Assembly: GCF_000430585.1 (NCBI RefSeq)
Contig: NZ_AUMH01000005.1
Coordinates: forward strand, 62,001 to 126,000
Source: Alicyclobacillus herbarius DSM 13609
GTDB lineage: Bacteria; Bacillota; Bacilli; Alicyclobacillales; Alicyclobacillaceae
Direction of reading: 5' to 3'
Length of the DNA stretch: 64,000 nucleotides
Part shown: positions 33,319-41,912 of the stretch, one piece after another
Position numbering within the stretch: position 1 is the stretch's first letter
Layout of the letters: each line of letters starts with the position of its first letter
Program-made: the position numbers and the translations under genes
The notes under the pieces: model-generated
What the model was told of the DNA's origin: nothing
The model's input: only the letters and a program-made list of their open reading frames with translations
Database searches by the model: none

Positions 33319-33933
33319 ATGGGTCAGCAGGAGGTTTCGCTGCCCGGGCTCGGGCCCGAATTCGAGATTCCACGACACATCCAGGCGCTGCGCAAGCGTC
33401 TGGTGGCTATGGGCCACATGGAGATTCTCACTGGACCGGAGCACGGAAAGAGTATGTGGCCGACCCTTCAGTCTGGGGACGTATGTAACCTGGTCCCGGC
33501 AGAGCAGATTCGACGCGGGGACATGGTGCGCTACTGGTCCCCGGCTGGATATTTCATCCTGCACCGCGTGCGGAGCGTGGTGTATGGTCGGTCGAATCCC
33601 ATCCCGTGGGTTGTCTGTCGTGGGGATGCCAACGTGAACGAGGACAATCCTGTCCCTGTTTCGTGGTTTGTCGGACGCGTGGTATCTCATACTCCGCATC
33701 CGCGGTCGGTTTCTCTGCGCGCCTTGTCGCTCGTATGGAGGGTGTCCTTGTTTGGACGCCGCTTGTTCTGGCAGATGCGCCGTGCGGCCGCGCGGCAAGG
33801 GCGGTCTCGATTATGGACTGCGGTTGCGGGCGTGCTGCGGGTGGGACGTGGGCCGTTCCATCGGAACACGTGGAGGTGGATGCCGGGGAAGCCCCCAACG
33901 CCCCCGTGGGCGAGTGGTAAGCAAGACAGCTGA
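33319..33933 (+). CDS. S24/S26-like serine peptidase
   Basis: About 204 residues from ATG 33319; a TTG at 33310 overlapping the previous stop is an alternative. The segment GPEHGKSMWPTLQSGDVCNLVP is the signal-peptidase-type active-site box, in which the Ser before Met is the nucleophile. RRGDMVRYWSPAGYFILHRVRS follows, with a His at the place used as general base in S26B-type enzymes, and then VCRGDANVNEDNPVP. No clear membrane anchor is seen, unlike true signal peptidases. Proteins of this kind often accompany PqqD-like proteins in peptide-modification clusters, possibly as leader peptidases. The C-terminal ~60 residues are Arg/Trp-rich and look non-conserved. Confidence 0.7.
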   Translation: MGQQEVSLPGLGPEFEIPRHIQALRKRLVAMGHMEILTGPEHGKSMWPTLQSGDVCNLVPAEQIRRGDMVRYWSPAGYFILHRVRSVVYGRSNPIPWVVCRGDANVNEDNPVPVSWFVGRVVSHTPHPRSVSLRALSLVWRVSLFGRRLFWQMRRAAARQGRSRLWTAVAGVLRVGRGPFHRNTWRWMPGKPPTPPWASGKQDS

Positions 33934-33947
33934 GGAGGCAGAACGGC

Positions 33948-34490
33948 ATGCTGGGGCCGATAGCTCGCTTGTTGCCCTACATTCGCCGCCACGCTTGGGT
34001 GTATTTCGGGCTGGCCGGCACGTTGGCCATCGACATCGTGCTCTCCTTGTTTTTCGCCTGGTATTTTCAACACCTGACCGAAGCCGCCACGTCCCGCCAA
34101 CTCGCCGACGTTGAGGGTCTGGTGGTTTTGGGGCTGGGCGCGGTGATCGTGGGCAGCCTACATGCCTACGCCCTCACAGTCCTACGCGCGGCGGCCATTG
34201 GGCGCGTTCAGGCGGACCTGCGCGAAACCCTGTATCGACACTTGCTGCATGTACCGTACTCTGATTTGGCGCGCCACACCGTGGGTGAACTGGCGGCGTG
34301 CCTACTCAATGACATCGACAAGGTCGAGGGGGCGATTGGCGACAACCAGCTCAATTTGATTCGTATGCCACTCACCGGGCTGTGCGCCTTTGTCTACCTG
34401 TTGACCATCAACGTACAGCTTGCACTCATTTCCGTTCTTTTGGCTCCCCCTGCATCCTCGTCGGGCTATTGTTCTAACAAAATAGAATGA
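33948..34490 (+). pseudogene. ABC exporter, truncated within the transmembrane domain
   Basis: From ATG 33948 the product follows the transmembrane domain of an ABC-type peptide/lipid exporter (LLPYIRRHAWVYFGLAGTLAIDIVLSLFFAWYFQHLTEAA; RETLYRHLLHVPYSDLARHTVGELAACLLNDIDKVE). After residue ~165 (VQLALISVLLAP) the match ends in an unrelated tail (PASSSGYCSNKIE) and a stop. The remaining transmembrane helices and the whole ATPase domain are missing, so the gene is broken by a deletion near 34450. It is the last piece of the PqqD-peptidase locus. Confidence 0.8.
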
Positions 34491-34541
34491 ATAGTTTGTT
34501 TGATGTGTGCTATCCTTCAGTGTGACGGATGGTCGAGCGAT

Positions 34542-34674
34542 GTGAGAAGTGGCACTTATCGAAACGCGTCTAGAGACGATGTGTAGAGGAAGGGGTCCTC
34601 GATGCCTGGTGAGAAGTGGCACTTGTCGAATCGCGTGTGGAAACGGTTTGTGGAGGAAGGCGTGCTGGATGCCT
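34542..34674 (+). repeat. Imperfect 66-bp tandem duplication at the start of the AcoR-type gene
   Basis: Copy 1 (34542-34607) and copy 2 (34609-34674) are aligned without gaps, offset 67 bases, with roughly 80% identity; both start GTGAGAAGTGGCACTT and end GATGCCT. Copy 2 encodes [21 protein letters not shown], the N-terminus of the activator. Copy 1 in the same phase reads EKWHLSKRV[15 protein letters not shown], so it is a decayed copy of the same coding stretch. The presumed ribosome binding site (GAGGAAGGGG) and start codon (34602) of the activator now lie inside copy 1. Confidence 0.8.
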
Positions 34675-36470
34675 ATCGGGTGAGCTATCAGATTGCCGAG
34701 TCTTGGTTGCGGTGTCGTCAGATTGGGGTCAACCCGTATGCGGGCCGGGGACGAGAGATTTTAACGGGGCCAGAGTTTTCGGCACGCAAGCGCCAGTCCG
34801 CGCGTCTGCAGGCCGTGGCGGAACCACACCTGCGGCGCCTTTACCAGAACCTCCGTGGGGCGGGCTTCATCGTGTTGCTGATTGATGCGGACGGATACGT
34901 CCTGTCCATGATGGGGGATGAGGACATCGTCCGGAGGGCGCGTGACATCCAGTTTGTAGAAGGCGTCCGGTGGACGGAGGCAGAAGTCGGAACGAACGCG
35001 ATAGGGACTTCACTCGTGGTCAATCAGCCCCTGATGCTCATCGGTTCTGAGCACTACGCGGTGGCGTCTCAGGACTGGAGCTGCGCGGCCGCCCCCATTC
35101 ACGATACGGACGGGGCGGTTGTGGGGGTGGTCGACGTCTCGGGCCTGCCGGATGCGGCCAAACTGGATACGCTCGCCGAGGTAACCTTGACGGCCTACGC
35201 GATTGAACAAGCCTGGCGCAGCGAGGAACAGGCGATTCTCACGGAGCTGCTACATGTGGCGCACCACGTTGTGGCTCAAAAACAGGTGCGGTGTACCATT
35301 CTTACAGACGGACAGCAGAGAATCGTGCACGTCAGCCGTGACCTCGAGCGCATCGGTCGACACGGCTTTCGCCGCCCCCTGCAGGAGTTTCTGAACGAAG
35401 GTTTTCGTGTGCAACACATCCAGCCCATCGCATCTCCTACGAGGTCCGATAGGGAAGTCCCCATCGGCTATCTTGTAAGCGTTTTAGCGATTCCGAAAGA
35501 CAAGAGCGTCTTGGCCCCGGGGCTCGGCGCTGCGTTTCGTTTTACAGGCGAGCCCGGGATGAGCGCCGCGTTCCAAAGCCTATTGTCCGAGGTCCGGCAG
35601 TTGGCCGGGACCGACACGTCTGTTCTCATCTGTGGCGAAAGTGGGACGGGGAAGGAACTGGTTGCGCGCGCGATTCACGAGAACAGCCCCAGGCGGCACG
35701 GACCGTTTGTTGCCCTGAATTGTGGTGCGGTGCCCGACAACCTGTTGGAGAGCGAGCTATTTGGCTATATCGAAGGGGCTTTCACCGGGGCACGCAAGGG
35801 TGGGCACAAGGGGAAGCTCGTTCAAGCGGATGGCGGAACCCTGTTTCTCGACGAGGTCGAGGCCATGTCGCGATCGCTGCAGGTGGCGTTGTTGCGGGTG
35901 CTGCAGGAGCGCGAGGTGGTTCCCGTGGGCAGCAGCCGCGTTCAACATGTTGACTTTCGGCTCATCAGCGCGAGCAACCAAGACCTCTGGGAGCTGGTGC
36001 AGCGGGGGGAGTTTCGCGCGGATTTGTACTATCGTCTTTGTGTCTATCCATTAACCGTGCCACCCCTGCGCGAGCGCAGAGAGGACATCCCTAGCTTGAT
36101 TCAATTTTACGCCCGACGCCACGGATGGCGGGCTGTCCTCGCGCAAGAGGTGCTCGAGCGCCTGACCGCATACGATTGGCCTGGAAACGTCCGTGAACTG
36201 TTCAACGTGCTGGAACAGCTGCGGGTGAAAGCCCCGGACGGGGTGGTTGGTCTTGCGCACCTGCCTGCTTTTCTTTCTCCGCCATCGCAAATGCAAGGTG
36301 AAGACATCGATTTGGATAACCAGGCTCGGCTTTCCTATCGGGAGCAAATTCAGAGGCAAGCCATGATGCGCGCGTTGACAATGACCGGCGGCAACGTCAC
36401 CCAGGCTGCGCAACGATTAAACGTGCCACGGAGTACGTTCTACCGTCGTATGCGCAAGTTTGGGCTTTAG
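34602..36470 (+). CDS. acoR: Sigma-54-dependent activator, AcoR-type
   Basis: A 622-residue enhancer-binding protein. The N-terminal part ([16 protein letters not shown]; then a GAF-like sensor around residues 75-200 with [13 protein letters not shown]-like and [11 protein letters not shown] segments) is typical of AcoR. The AAA+ domain has Walker A GESGTGKE (~344-351), the sigma-54 contact loop GAFTGA (~392-397) and [10 protein letters not shown] (Walker B). A Fis-type helix-turn-helix ends the protein ([27 protein letters not shown]). It is followed by a terminator, a -24/-12 promoter and acetoin dehydrogenase genes, which it should activate in response to acetoin. ATG 34602 is the likely start. 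Confidence 0.92.
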   Translation: MPGEKWHLSNRVWKRFVEEGVLDAYRVSYQIAESWLRCRQIGVNPYAGRGREILTGPEFSARKRQSARLQAVAEPHLRRLYQNLRGAGFIVLLIDADGYVLSMMGDEDIVRRARDIQFVEGVRWTEAEVGTNAIGTSLVVNQPLMLIGSEHYAVASQDWSCAAAPIHDTDGAVVGVVDVSGLPDAAKLDTLAEVTLTAYAIEQAWRSEEQAILTELLHVAHHVVAQKQVRCTILTDGQQRIVHVSRDLERIGRHGFRRPLQEFLNEGFRVQHIQPIASPTRSDREVPIGYLVSVLAIPKDKSVLAPGLGAAFRFTGEPGMSAAFQSLLSEVRQLAGTDTSVLICGESGTGKELVARAIHENSPRRHGPFVALNCGAVPDNLLESELFGYIEGAFTGARKGGHKGKLVQADGGTLFLDEVEAMSRSLQVALLRVLQEREVVPVGSSRVQHVDFRLISASNQDLWELVQRGEFRADLYYRLCVYPLTVPPLRERREDIPSLIQFYARRHGWRAVLAQEVLERLTAYDWPGNVRELFNVLEQLRVKAPDGVVGLAHLPAFLSPPSQMQGEDIDLDNQARLSYREQIQRQAMMRALTMTGGNVTQAAQRLNVPRSTFYRRMRKFGL

Positions 36471-36503
36471 ATGTCCTCACCCTCAAGCCTTGCTAAGACA
36501 TCG

Positions 36504-36545
36504 CGAGACAGATTGGGACCTAGGTCTCATTCTGTCTCGTTTTTT
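36504..36545 (+). terminator. Intrinsic terminator of the AcoR-type gene
   Basis: A 36-bp nearly perfect palindrome (36504-36539; outer arms CGAGACAGA/TCTGTCTCG, centre GACCTAGGTC) is followed directly by six T (36540-36545). It separates the activator gene from the sigma-54 promoter of the dehydrogenase operon. Confidence 0.88.
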
Positions 36546-36626
36546 CGATCCGCCCGTATCTGCCACGGCATTCAGCCAGGTGCGGCAAACCGGAACGGAT
36601 CGAGAAAACGTGAGGTATCCACCAGT

Positions 36627-36642
36627 TGGCACGAACTTTGCA
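36627..36642 (+). promoter_or_regulatory. Sigma-54 (-24/-12) promoter of the acetoin dehydrogenase operon
   Basis: TGGCACG-AACT-TTGCA matches the sigma-54 consensus, with GG (36628-36629) and GC (36640-36641) exactly 12 bases apart. Transcription would start around 36653, about 90 bases before the E1 alpha ATG. An inverted pair TGCCAC (36561-36566) and GCGGCA (36582-36587) lies upstream and could be an activator site, but this is weakly supported. Confidence 0.88.
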
Positions 36643-36741
36643 TACTCTTCGGGACAGGAGGTGGTAAACGCTTACGTCAGCTTTGGGCAACGCCGGTAAT
36701 GGGATGAGAGACTTGACACTTCACCGAAGGGGGAAGCGTTC

Positions 36742-37734
36742 ATGACGATGGTTCAGACGGAACAACCGGCCTTCACCAAGGAGAAGGCTCTGTGGATGTT
36801 TCGCAAGATGGTGGAAATCCGCCGTTTTGAAGACGCAGTCCATGAATTGTTCGCCAAAGGCAAGCTGCCCGGTTTTGTCCACCTGTACGCCGGGGAAGAG
36901 GCGGTGGCGGTTGGCGTCTGCGCCCATCTGACAGACGCGGACAGCATTACCAGCACGCACCGCGGCCACGGCCACTGTATCGCCAAGGGGTGCGATCTCG
37001 ACGGCATGATGGCTGAGATCTACGGCAAGGCGACTGGGCTTTGCAAGGGGAAGGGCGGATCGATGCACATCGCCGACCTGACGAAAGGGATGCTCGGCGC
37101 CAACGGTATCGTCGGGGGCGGGTTTCCGCTCGCTTGTGGCGCGGCCCTGACGGCCAAGCGCAGGGGAACAGAGCAGGTGGCGGTGTGCTTTTTCGGCGAC
37201 GGGGCAAACAACCAGGGTACGTTCCACGAGGGCTTGAACCTGGCTGCGATTTGGCGGTTGCCGGTCATCTTTGTGGCGGAGAACAACGGCTACGCGGAAG
37301 CCACGCCGTTTTCCTATGCCTCTAGTTGCAAGCGAATTGCCGATAGGGCGGCAGGCTACAGCATGCCTGGGGTGGTAGTGGACGGCAAGGACGTTGTCGC
37401 GGTGTATCAGGCGGCCGCCGAGGCGGTGCAGCGGGCGCGCCAGGGCGATGGGCCGACCCTCATCGAGTGTATCACTTACCGGAACTACGGCCACTTTGAG
37501 GGGGACGCCCAGACCTACAAGGTCAAAGAAGAGCGTAAGCGTCATCTCGAAGATCTGGATGCCATCACCCGTTTTCGCAGCTATCTCGTCGATGGGGGAC
37601 TCGCTCAGGAGGCGGAATTGACCAGGATTGAAGCGGAGGTGCAGGCGGCCGTCGAACACGCGATTCAGTTTGCTGACGAGAGCCCGCTGCCGTCGGTCGA
37701 CGACCTGTACGAGGACGTCTACGTTTCTTACTAA
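36742..37734 (+). CDS. acoA: Acetoin dehydrogenase E1 alpha subunit (TPP-dependent)
   Basis: A 330-residue protein, ATG 36742 after GAAGGGGG. The TPP motif is GDGANNQGTFHEGLNLAAIWRLPVIFVAENNGYAEAT (start ~152), preceded by GKGGSMHIADL. SYASSCKRIADRAAGYSMPGVVVDGKDV is typical of AcoA. The enzyme cleaves acetoin into acetaldehyde and an acetyl unit that passes to the E2 lipoyl group. The assignment to acetoin rather than pyruvate rests on the AcoR-type activator and sigma-54 promoter upstream. It is a paralogue of the E1 alpha at 3412. Confidence 0.9.
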   Translation: MTMVQTEQPAFTKEKALWMFRKMVEIRRFEDAVHELFAKGKLPGFVHLYAGEEAVAVGVCAHLTDADSITSTHRGHGHCIAKGCDLDGMMAEIYGKATGLCKGKGGSMHIADLTKGMLGANGIVGGGFPLACGAALTAKRRGTEQVAVCFFGDGANNQGTFHEGLNLAAIWRLPVIFVAENNGYAEATPFSYASSCKRIADRAAGYSMPGVVVDGKDVVAVYQAAAEAVQRARQGDGPTLIECITYRNYGHFEGDAQTYKVKEERKRHLEDLDAITRFRSYLVDGGLAQEAELTRIEAEVQAAVEHAIQFADESPLPSVDDLYEDVYVSY

Positions 37735-37752
37735 TCGGGGACGGAGGGATGG

Positions 37753-38796
37753 ATGATGCCGAGAAACCTTTCGTTTTCTCAAGCGATTCATGAAGCGTTG
37801 ACGATAGCCATGACGAGCGATGAGAACGTGGTGCTGATGGGCGAGGACGTGGCGGGCGGGGCTCAGGTGGACCATCTGCAGGATGAAGACGCTTGGGGCG
37901 GTGTGCTCGGGGTGACGAAAGGGCTGGTACAGCGGTTTGGGCGTGAGCGGGTACTCGACACCCCCATCACGGAGGCCGGGTTCATCGGTGCTGCCGTCGG
38001 CGCTGCGGCCACAGGCCTGCGCCCGGTTGCCGAGCTGATGTTCAACGACTTTATCGGCAGCTGTCTGGACCAGCTGATGAACCAGGCGGCCAAGCTTCGC
38101 TACATGTTTGGCGGCAAGGCGGAGGTGCCGCTGACTATTCGCACCATGCACGGGGCCGGGTTCCGCGCGGCAGCCCAGCACTCGCAGAGCCTCTACGCCT
38201 TGTTTACCCACATCCCAGGCCTGAAGGTAGTCGTTCCCGCCACTCCCGCCGATGCGAAAGGTCTGTTACTGACGTCCATTTACGATAACGATCCGGTCAT
38301 TTTCTTCGAGGATAAGACGCTCTACAACATCCAGGGCGAGGTCCCGGAAGGGGACTACCGGGTGCCGCTCGGCAAGGCGGACATCAAGCGCGTAGGCGGC
38401 GACCTGACCATCGTGGCCATCGGCAAGCAGGTGCATACCGCCCTGGCAGCTGCCGACGCTCTATCCGCACAAGGCATCGACGCGGAGGTGGTCGACGTCC
38501 GCAGCCTCTCGCCGCTCGATGAAACGACTATCCTTACCTCGGTAGAAAAGACGAATCGGCTCATCATCGTCGACGAAGCCACGGCGCGCTGCGGCGCCTC
38601 GGCGGACATTGCTGCCTTGGTTGCGGAGAAAGGGTTTGACAGCCTGGATGCGCCGATTAAGCGGGTGACCGGTCCCCACACTCCGGTGCCCTTCTCGCCC
38701 ACCCTTGAGGATGCTTACCTACCAACGCCCAGCAAAATCATTCAGGCCGTAGCCGAACTCCTTGGCGACAGTTCGATTGCCGCGGCTGTCCGGTAA
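37753..38796 (+). CDS. acoB: Acetoin dehydrogenase E1 beta subunit
   Basis: A 347-residue protein, start ATG 37753 (or 37756) with GGAGGG upstream. E1 beta signatures: NLSFSQAIHEALTIAMTSDENVVLMGEDVAGG, RVLDTPITEAGFIGAAVGAAATGLRPVAELMF, AAQHSQSLYALFTHIPGLKVV, and the C-terminal transketolase domain with EVVDVRSLSPLDETTI. It follows E1 alpha by 18 bases and precedes E2 by 22 bases, so all three genes are on one transcript. Confidence 0.92.
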   Translation: MMPRNLSFSQAIHEALTIAMTSDENVVLMGEDVAGGAQVDHLQDEDAWGGVLGVTKGLVQRFGRERVLDTPITEAGFIGAAVGAAATGLRPVAELMFNDFIGSCLDQLMNQAAKLRYMFGGKAEVPLTIRTMHGAGFRAAAQHSQSLYALFTHIPGLKVVVPATPADAKGLLLTSIYDNDPVIFFEDKTLYNIQGEVPEGDYRVPLGKADIKRVGGDLTIVAIGKQVHTALAAADALSAQGIDAEVVDVRSLSPLDETTILTSVEKTNRLIIVDEATARCGASADIAALVAEKGFDSLDAPIKRVTGPHTPVPFSPTLEDAYLPTPSKIIQAVAELLGDSSIAAAVR

Positions 38797-38818
38797 ACGC
38801 GAGGAGGAGGAATTGAAC

Positions 38819-40117
38819 GTGCCCACGGAAGTCATCATGCCCAAGTTGGGGATGGGGATGGAGCAAGGAACCGTCGTGGCCTGGCAAAAGCGAGTGGGCG
38901 ATACGGTGCGCAAAGGGGAATGTGTCGTCGAAATCCGTTCCGAAAAGATTGAGTTCGAGGTCGAATCCCCAGTAGACGGGGTGTTGTTGGATATTTTGGT
39001 CCCGGACGATGGGGTTGTGTCGTGTGGGACCGTCATCGGATATGTGGGAGAGCTGCAGGAGGCTCGGCCCGCGGCTGGGGACACTGAGGTCTCTTCGGCC
39101 TCTTCACCCGGAAGTGGGCTGGCGCCAACCCGGTCTGAGGGCGTCCCGAAAATCTCCCCGGCAGCCCGAAAATTGGCTCGCGAGCTCGGGGTGGATGTAC
39201 GTAGCGTGACCGGAACTGGCCCTGGAGGGCGCATCACCAAGGAAGACGTGGAACGGGCGGCCGAAGTCCTCAGACAGGCGGGAGGAGACATCACACGTAC
39301 GGCCGTATCCGCACCAGCCGTGTCTGCTGCTCCTGGGGGGGGCGGTACATCCAGCGCGGCTCCACGAACGGCCGTCGAGCCTGCCGCAGCAAGTCCCATA
39401 GCAAGCAACCTGATACCCGACAAAGGCGCGCGCGAGGTGGTTCCTCTGACGCCGATGCGTCAAGCCATTGCCGCACGCATGATGCAGAGCCTGCACCAAT
39501 CCGCACAACTCACCATCACCATGCGGGCCGACGTGACTGCAGCCGTAGAGTTGCTTCATTCCCACGCGGATTGGCTCAAACAACGTTACGGGGTGAAGTT
39601 CACATTAACCGATTGGGTCGCACGCGCCACCGTGCTGGCTTTGCAGGACCATCCGGAGGTCAACGGATGGATGATGGAGGGCGGGATCCAACTTGCCCCT
39701 GCGGTTCACCTGGGCATCGCCGTAGCTTTGGACAATGGCCTCGTGGTGCCGGTGGTGCGCGATGCCGACAGGCTGTCATTTGGCGAATTAGGCCAGGCAA
39801 TCAAGTCCGTGAGCCAGCGGGCTCGCGCCGGAAAACTTGAGCCGGGGGAGACGGGCGGATCGACCTTTACCATGACCAACCTTGGGGGATACGGGATTGA
39901 ATTCTTTACCCCCATTCTCAATCCGCCTGAGATTGGAATTCTAGGGGTGGGCGCAGCACAGGAGACCGCGGCTTTTATTGCGGGGGGGTGGCAGGCATGT
40001 ACTCAACTGCCACTCAGCCTGACGTTCGATCACCGGGCATTGGACGGAGCTCCCGCAGCGGCCTTTCTATCGAGTGTGAAGCGGTACTTGGAGGAACCGG
40101 TGCGGATGGTCTTGTGA
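38819..40117 (+). CDS. acoC: Acetoin dehydrogenase E2, dihydrolipoamide acetyltransferase
   Basis: A 432-residue protein. GTG 38819, nine bases after GAGGAGGAGG, is preferred; TTG 38813 is possible. Domain order: lipoyl domain with the lipoylated Lys in EIRSEKIEFEV (~residue 44), linker, E3-binding domain ISPAARKLARELGVDV...GRITKEDVE (~residues 105-145), Ala/Pro-rich linker, and the acetyltransferase domain with the active site FDHRALDGAPAAAF near the C-terminus. It transfers the acetyl unit to CoA. No E3 gene follows; a strong terminator does. It is clearly related to, but distinct from, the E2 at 5586. Confidence 0.9.
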   Translation: MPTEVIMPKLGMGMEQGTVVAWQKRVGDTVRKGECVVEIRSEKIEFEVESPVDGVLLDILVPDDGVVSCGTVIGYVGELQEARPAAGDTEVSSASSPGSGLAPTRSEGVPKISPAARKLARELGVDVRSVTGTGPGGRITKEDVERAAEVLRQAGGDITRTAVSAPAVSAAPGGGGTSSAAPRTAVEPAAASPIASNLIPDKGAREVVPLTPMRQAIAARMMQSLHQSAQLTITMRADVTAAVELLHSHADWLKQRYGVKFTLTDWVARATVLALQDHPEVNGWMMEGGIQLAPAVHLGIAVALDNGLVVPVVRDADRLSFGELGQAIKSVSQRARAGKLEPGETGGSTFTMTNLGGYGIEFFTPILNPPEIGILGVGAAQETAAFIAGGWQACTQLPLSLTFDHRALDGAPAAAFLSSVKRYLEEPVRMVL

Positions 40118-40184
40118 CTGGATGCTGAAATGTGGGCCGTGGTCGGATTCGAGATCTTCACTAAACGAGAGAAATCGTTTTAAG

Positions 40185-40215
40185 AGGAACAGAGTAGCGC
40201 ACTCTGTTCCTTTTT
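40185..40215 (+). terminator. Intrinsic terminator of the acetoin dehydrogenase operon
   Basis: AGGAACAGAGT (40185-40195) and ACTCTGTTCCT (40201-40211) form a perfect 11-bp stem with a 5-base loop, followed by a T-run to 40215. Confidence 0.9.
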
Positions 40216-40382
40216 GGTGTACGGGAGGATGTGTGGGGGTGAAGAATCGGTTTGCACGTATGCCATAAGTAAATTTCCACCATGTGTCGCGTCATTCGAC
40301 GAGATCCGCTAAACTAATGAGATACAAGAATAGGACGTTCTTATGTTTGCGGAATATCCATGCAGTCTTAAGGCGGTTCGTC

Positions 40383-41909
40383 ATGCGCGATTTATTCGAA
40401 GTGATTCCCGACAACCTATTTTCCGTTCTGGCAGCGCCGAATCGGCGCGTCTATTTTCGCGCCCTGATGGTGCTGCGCGATTGCTACCAGCGCGAGGTGC
40501 AATTCCGGCGCAGTGACTTAGTCACCTACCTCATCAGCCAGATGGAAGACGATTTGGCGATGACGTCCTTTGCGGATGACGAGGTTACCGTTGGCGCCCT
40601 GGCCGACGGGGCAGGCGCCTTGCCGCCGTCTACGTCTGTCAACGCCGCGGATGGGAATGGCGAAGCTGGGGTGGACGGGGATGATCTCGATGACACGGCG
40701 ACTGTGTCCGGGCGGGCGCACGCATTGGTAAGGAAGTTGATAGATACCGGTTGGGTGGCTTCCATCACCGAGGCCAACACGTTCGAGGAAACGCTCATTG
40801 TGCCTGAGTACGCCAGCATTCTCCTCGACGCGTTGCACGCGATTGTCGATCCGCCCGAACAGCGCTACAACGCGTTTGTCTATTCCATCTACTCGACCCT
40901 GCGCACGGCCCATGAGGACCGAGACGAGTTTATGTTCCAGGCGCTGCAGAGCGCTTATGACAACACGGTCGCCCTGCGTGAGAGCCTACGTAGCCTCTTG
41001 CACAATATTCACCTTTTTTATCAAAAACTTCAAGACCGCAAAGAGATTCGCGAACTTCTCCAGGAACACTTTGACGAGTATCAGCTCGGGGTGGCGCTCA
41101 AGGTCTATCACCCGTTGAAGACCGTGGACAGCGTGTATCGCTTCCGGCCGCGCATCCTGCAGGTCCTGCGCGCCTGGCTGCAAGACCCGGATGTCCTTGC
41201 CGATATGGCAAAACGCCTACGCCTACAGCGTCCGGAGTGGGACGAATCGGAAGGCCGATACGAAGTGGTCCGCATGATTCAATTCATCATCGATACTTTC
41301 GAATCGATCGATGATACGCTGCGCGAGATTGATCGGCGTAACACGGCATACAGCCGAGCTTCGGCAGAGCGGTTGCAGTACCTGCTCAACACCGATAGAG
41401 ATGTGAAGGGAAAGCTGATTGAACTGCTCAAGGCCTTACCTCCCATCGACGCTGCGGAGGATTCTCCGCTGCTTGAAGAAATGCGGCAGCTGCCCCTGTA
41501 TCAGGTTCAGTGGGTGGATGCGGACGCCTTGTACACAGAACCCACACGCAGGCAACGAAGTAGACCACGCCCGCTCCAAGTTTCCCAGCAGGTGGCTGAG
41601 GCAGCGTTTGCGGCTGAGGCCGAGGAAATGCTCGAGCGCATGGATTCCATCTTTTCGGAGGCACGAATTGTCGAGTTTATCCTTCGACAGATGGATGAAA
41701 AAGGCGTGTTGCACACGCGGGCGCTGCGGTTGAAGGAGATGGAAGACTTCTTACGGACAATGATGGCCCTGATTAAGGCGGATGAGCCAGAAGTTCCGTT
41801 TGATGTGGAGTGGGACGAGGAGAACCAGGCGGTGGTCATCGGGGAATACCGGATTCCGGCCTTCGCGTTTGTTCGCACCGTGAATTCACAGCTGCCGAGG
41901 AGGGAATAG
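40383..41909 (+). CDS. jetA: Wadjet anti-plasmid system protein JetA (DUF5716-like)
   Basis: A 508-residue protein. ATG 40383 (MRDLFEVIPDNLFSVLAAPNRRVYF) is chosen because homologues begin at this motif and AAGGCGG lies upstream; the open frame from 40284 is not supported. The N-terminal half resembles a winged-helix subunit of a MukF/kleisin type, and the middle is helical. Its neighbours fix its identity: JetB, JetC and JetD follow in the known order. JetA is the kleisin-like subunit that bridges the SMC heads of JetC. The DUF5716-like N-terminus points to type II rather than type I (DUF3375). An Ala/Gly/Asp-rich insertion at ~75-105 looks like a flexible loop. Confidence 0.85.
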   Translation: MRDLFEVIPDNLFSVLAAPNRRVYFRALMVLRDCYQREVQFRRSDLVTYLISQMEDDLAMTSFADDEVTVGALADGAGALPPSTSVNAADGNGEAGVDGDDLDDTATVSGRAHALVRKLIDTGWVASITEANTFEETLIVPEYASILLDALHAIVDPPEQRYNAFVYSIYSTLRTAHEDRDEFMFQALQSAYDNTVALRESLRSLLHNIHLFYQKLQDRKEIRELLQEHFDEYQLGVALKVYHPLKTVDSVYRFRPRILQVLRAWLQDPDVLADMAKRLRLQRPEWDESEGRYEVVRMIQFIIDTFESIDDTLREIDRRNTAYSRASAERLQYLLNTDRDVKGKLIELLKALPPIDAAEDSPLLEEMRQLPLYQVQWVDADALYTEPTRRQRSRPRPLQVSQQVAEAAFAAEAEEMLERMDSIFSEARIVEFILRQMDEKGVLHTRALRLKEMEDFLRTMMALIKADEPEVPFDVEWDEENQAVVIGEYRIPAFAFVRTVNSQLPRRE

Positions 41910-41912
41910 CCT

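Noticed and set aside
36721-38211. 496-codon open frame on the minus strand
   Set aside because: It lies antisense to acoA/acoB, whose motifs and ribosome binding sites are clear. The frame is a by-product of high GC in the third codon position.
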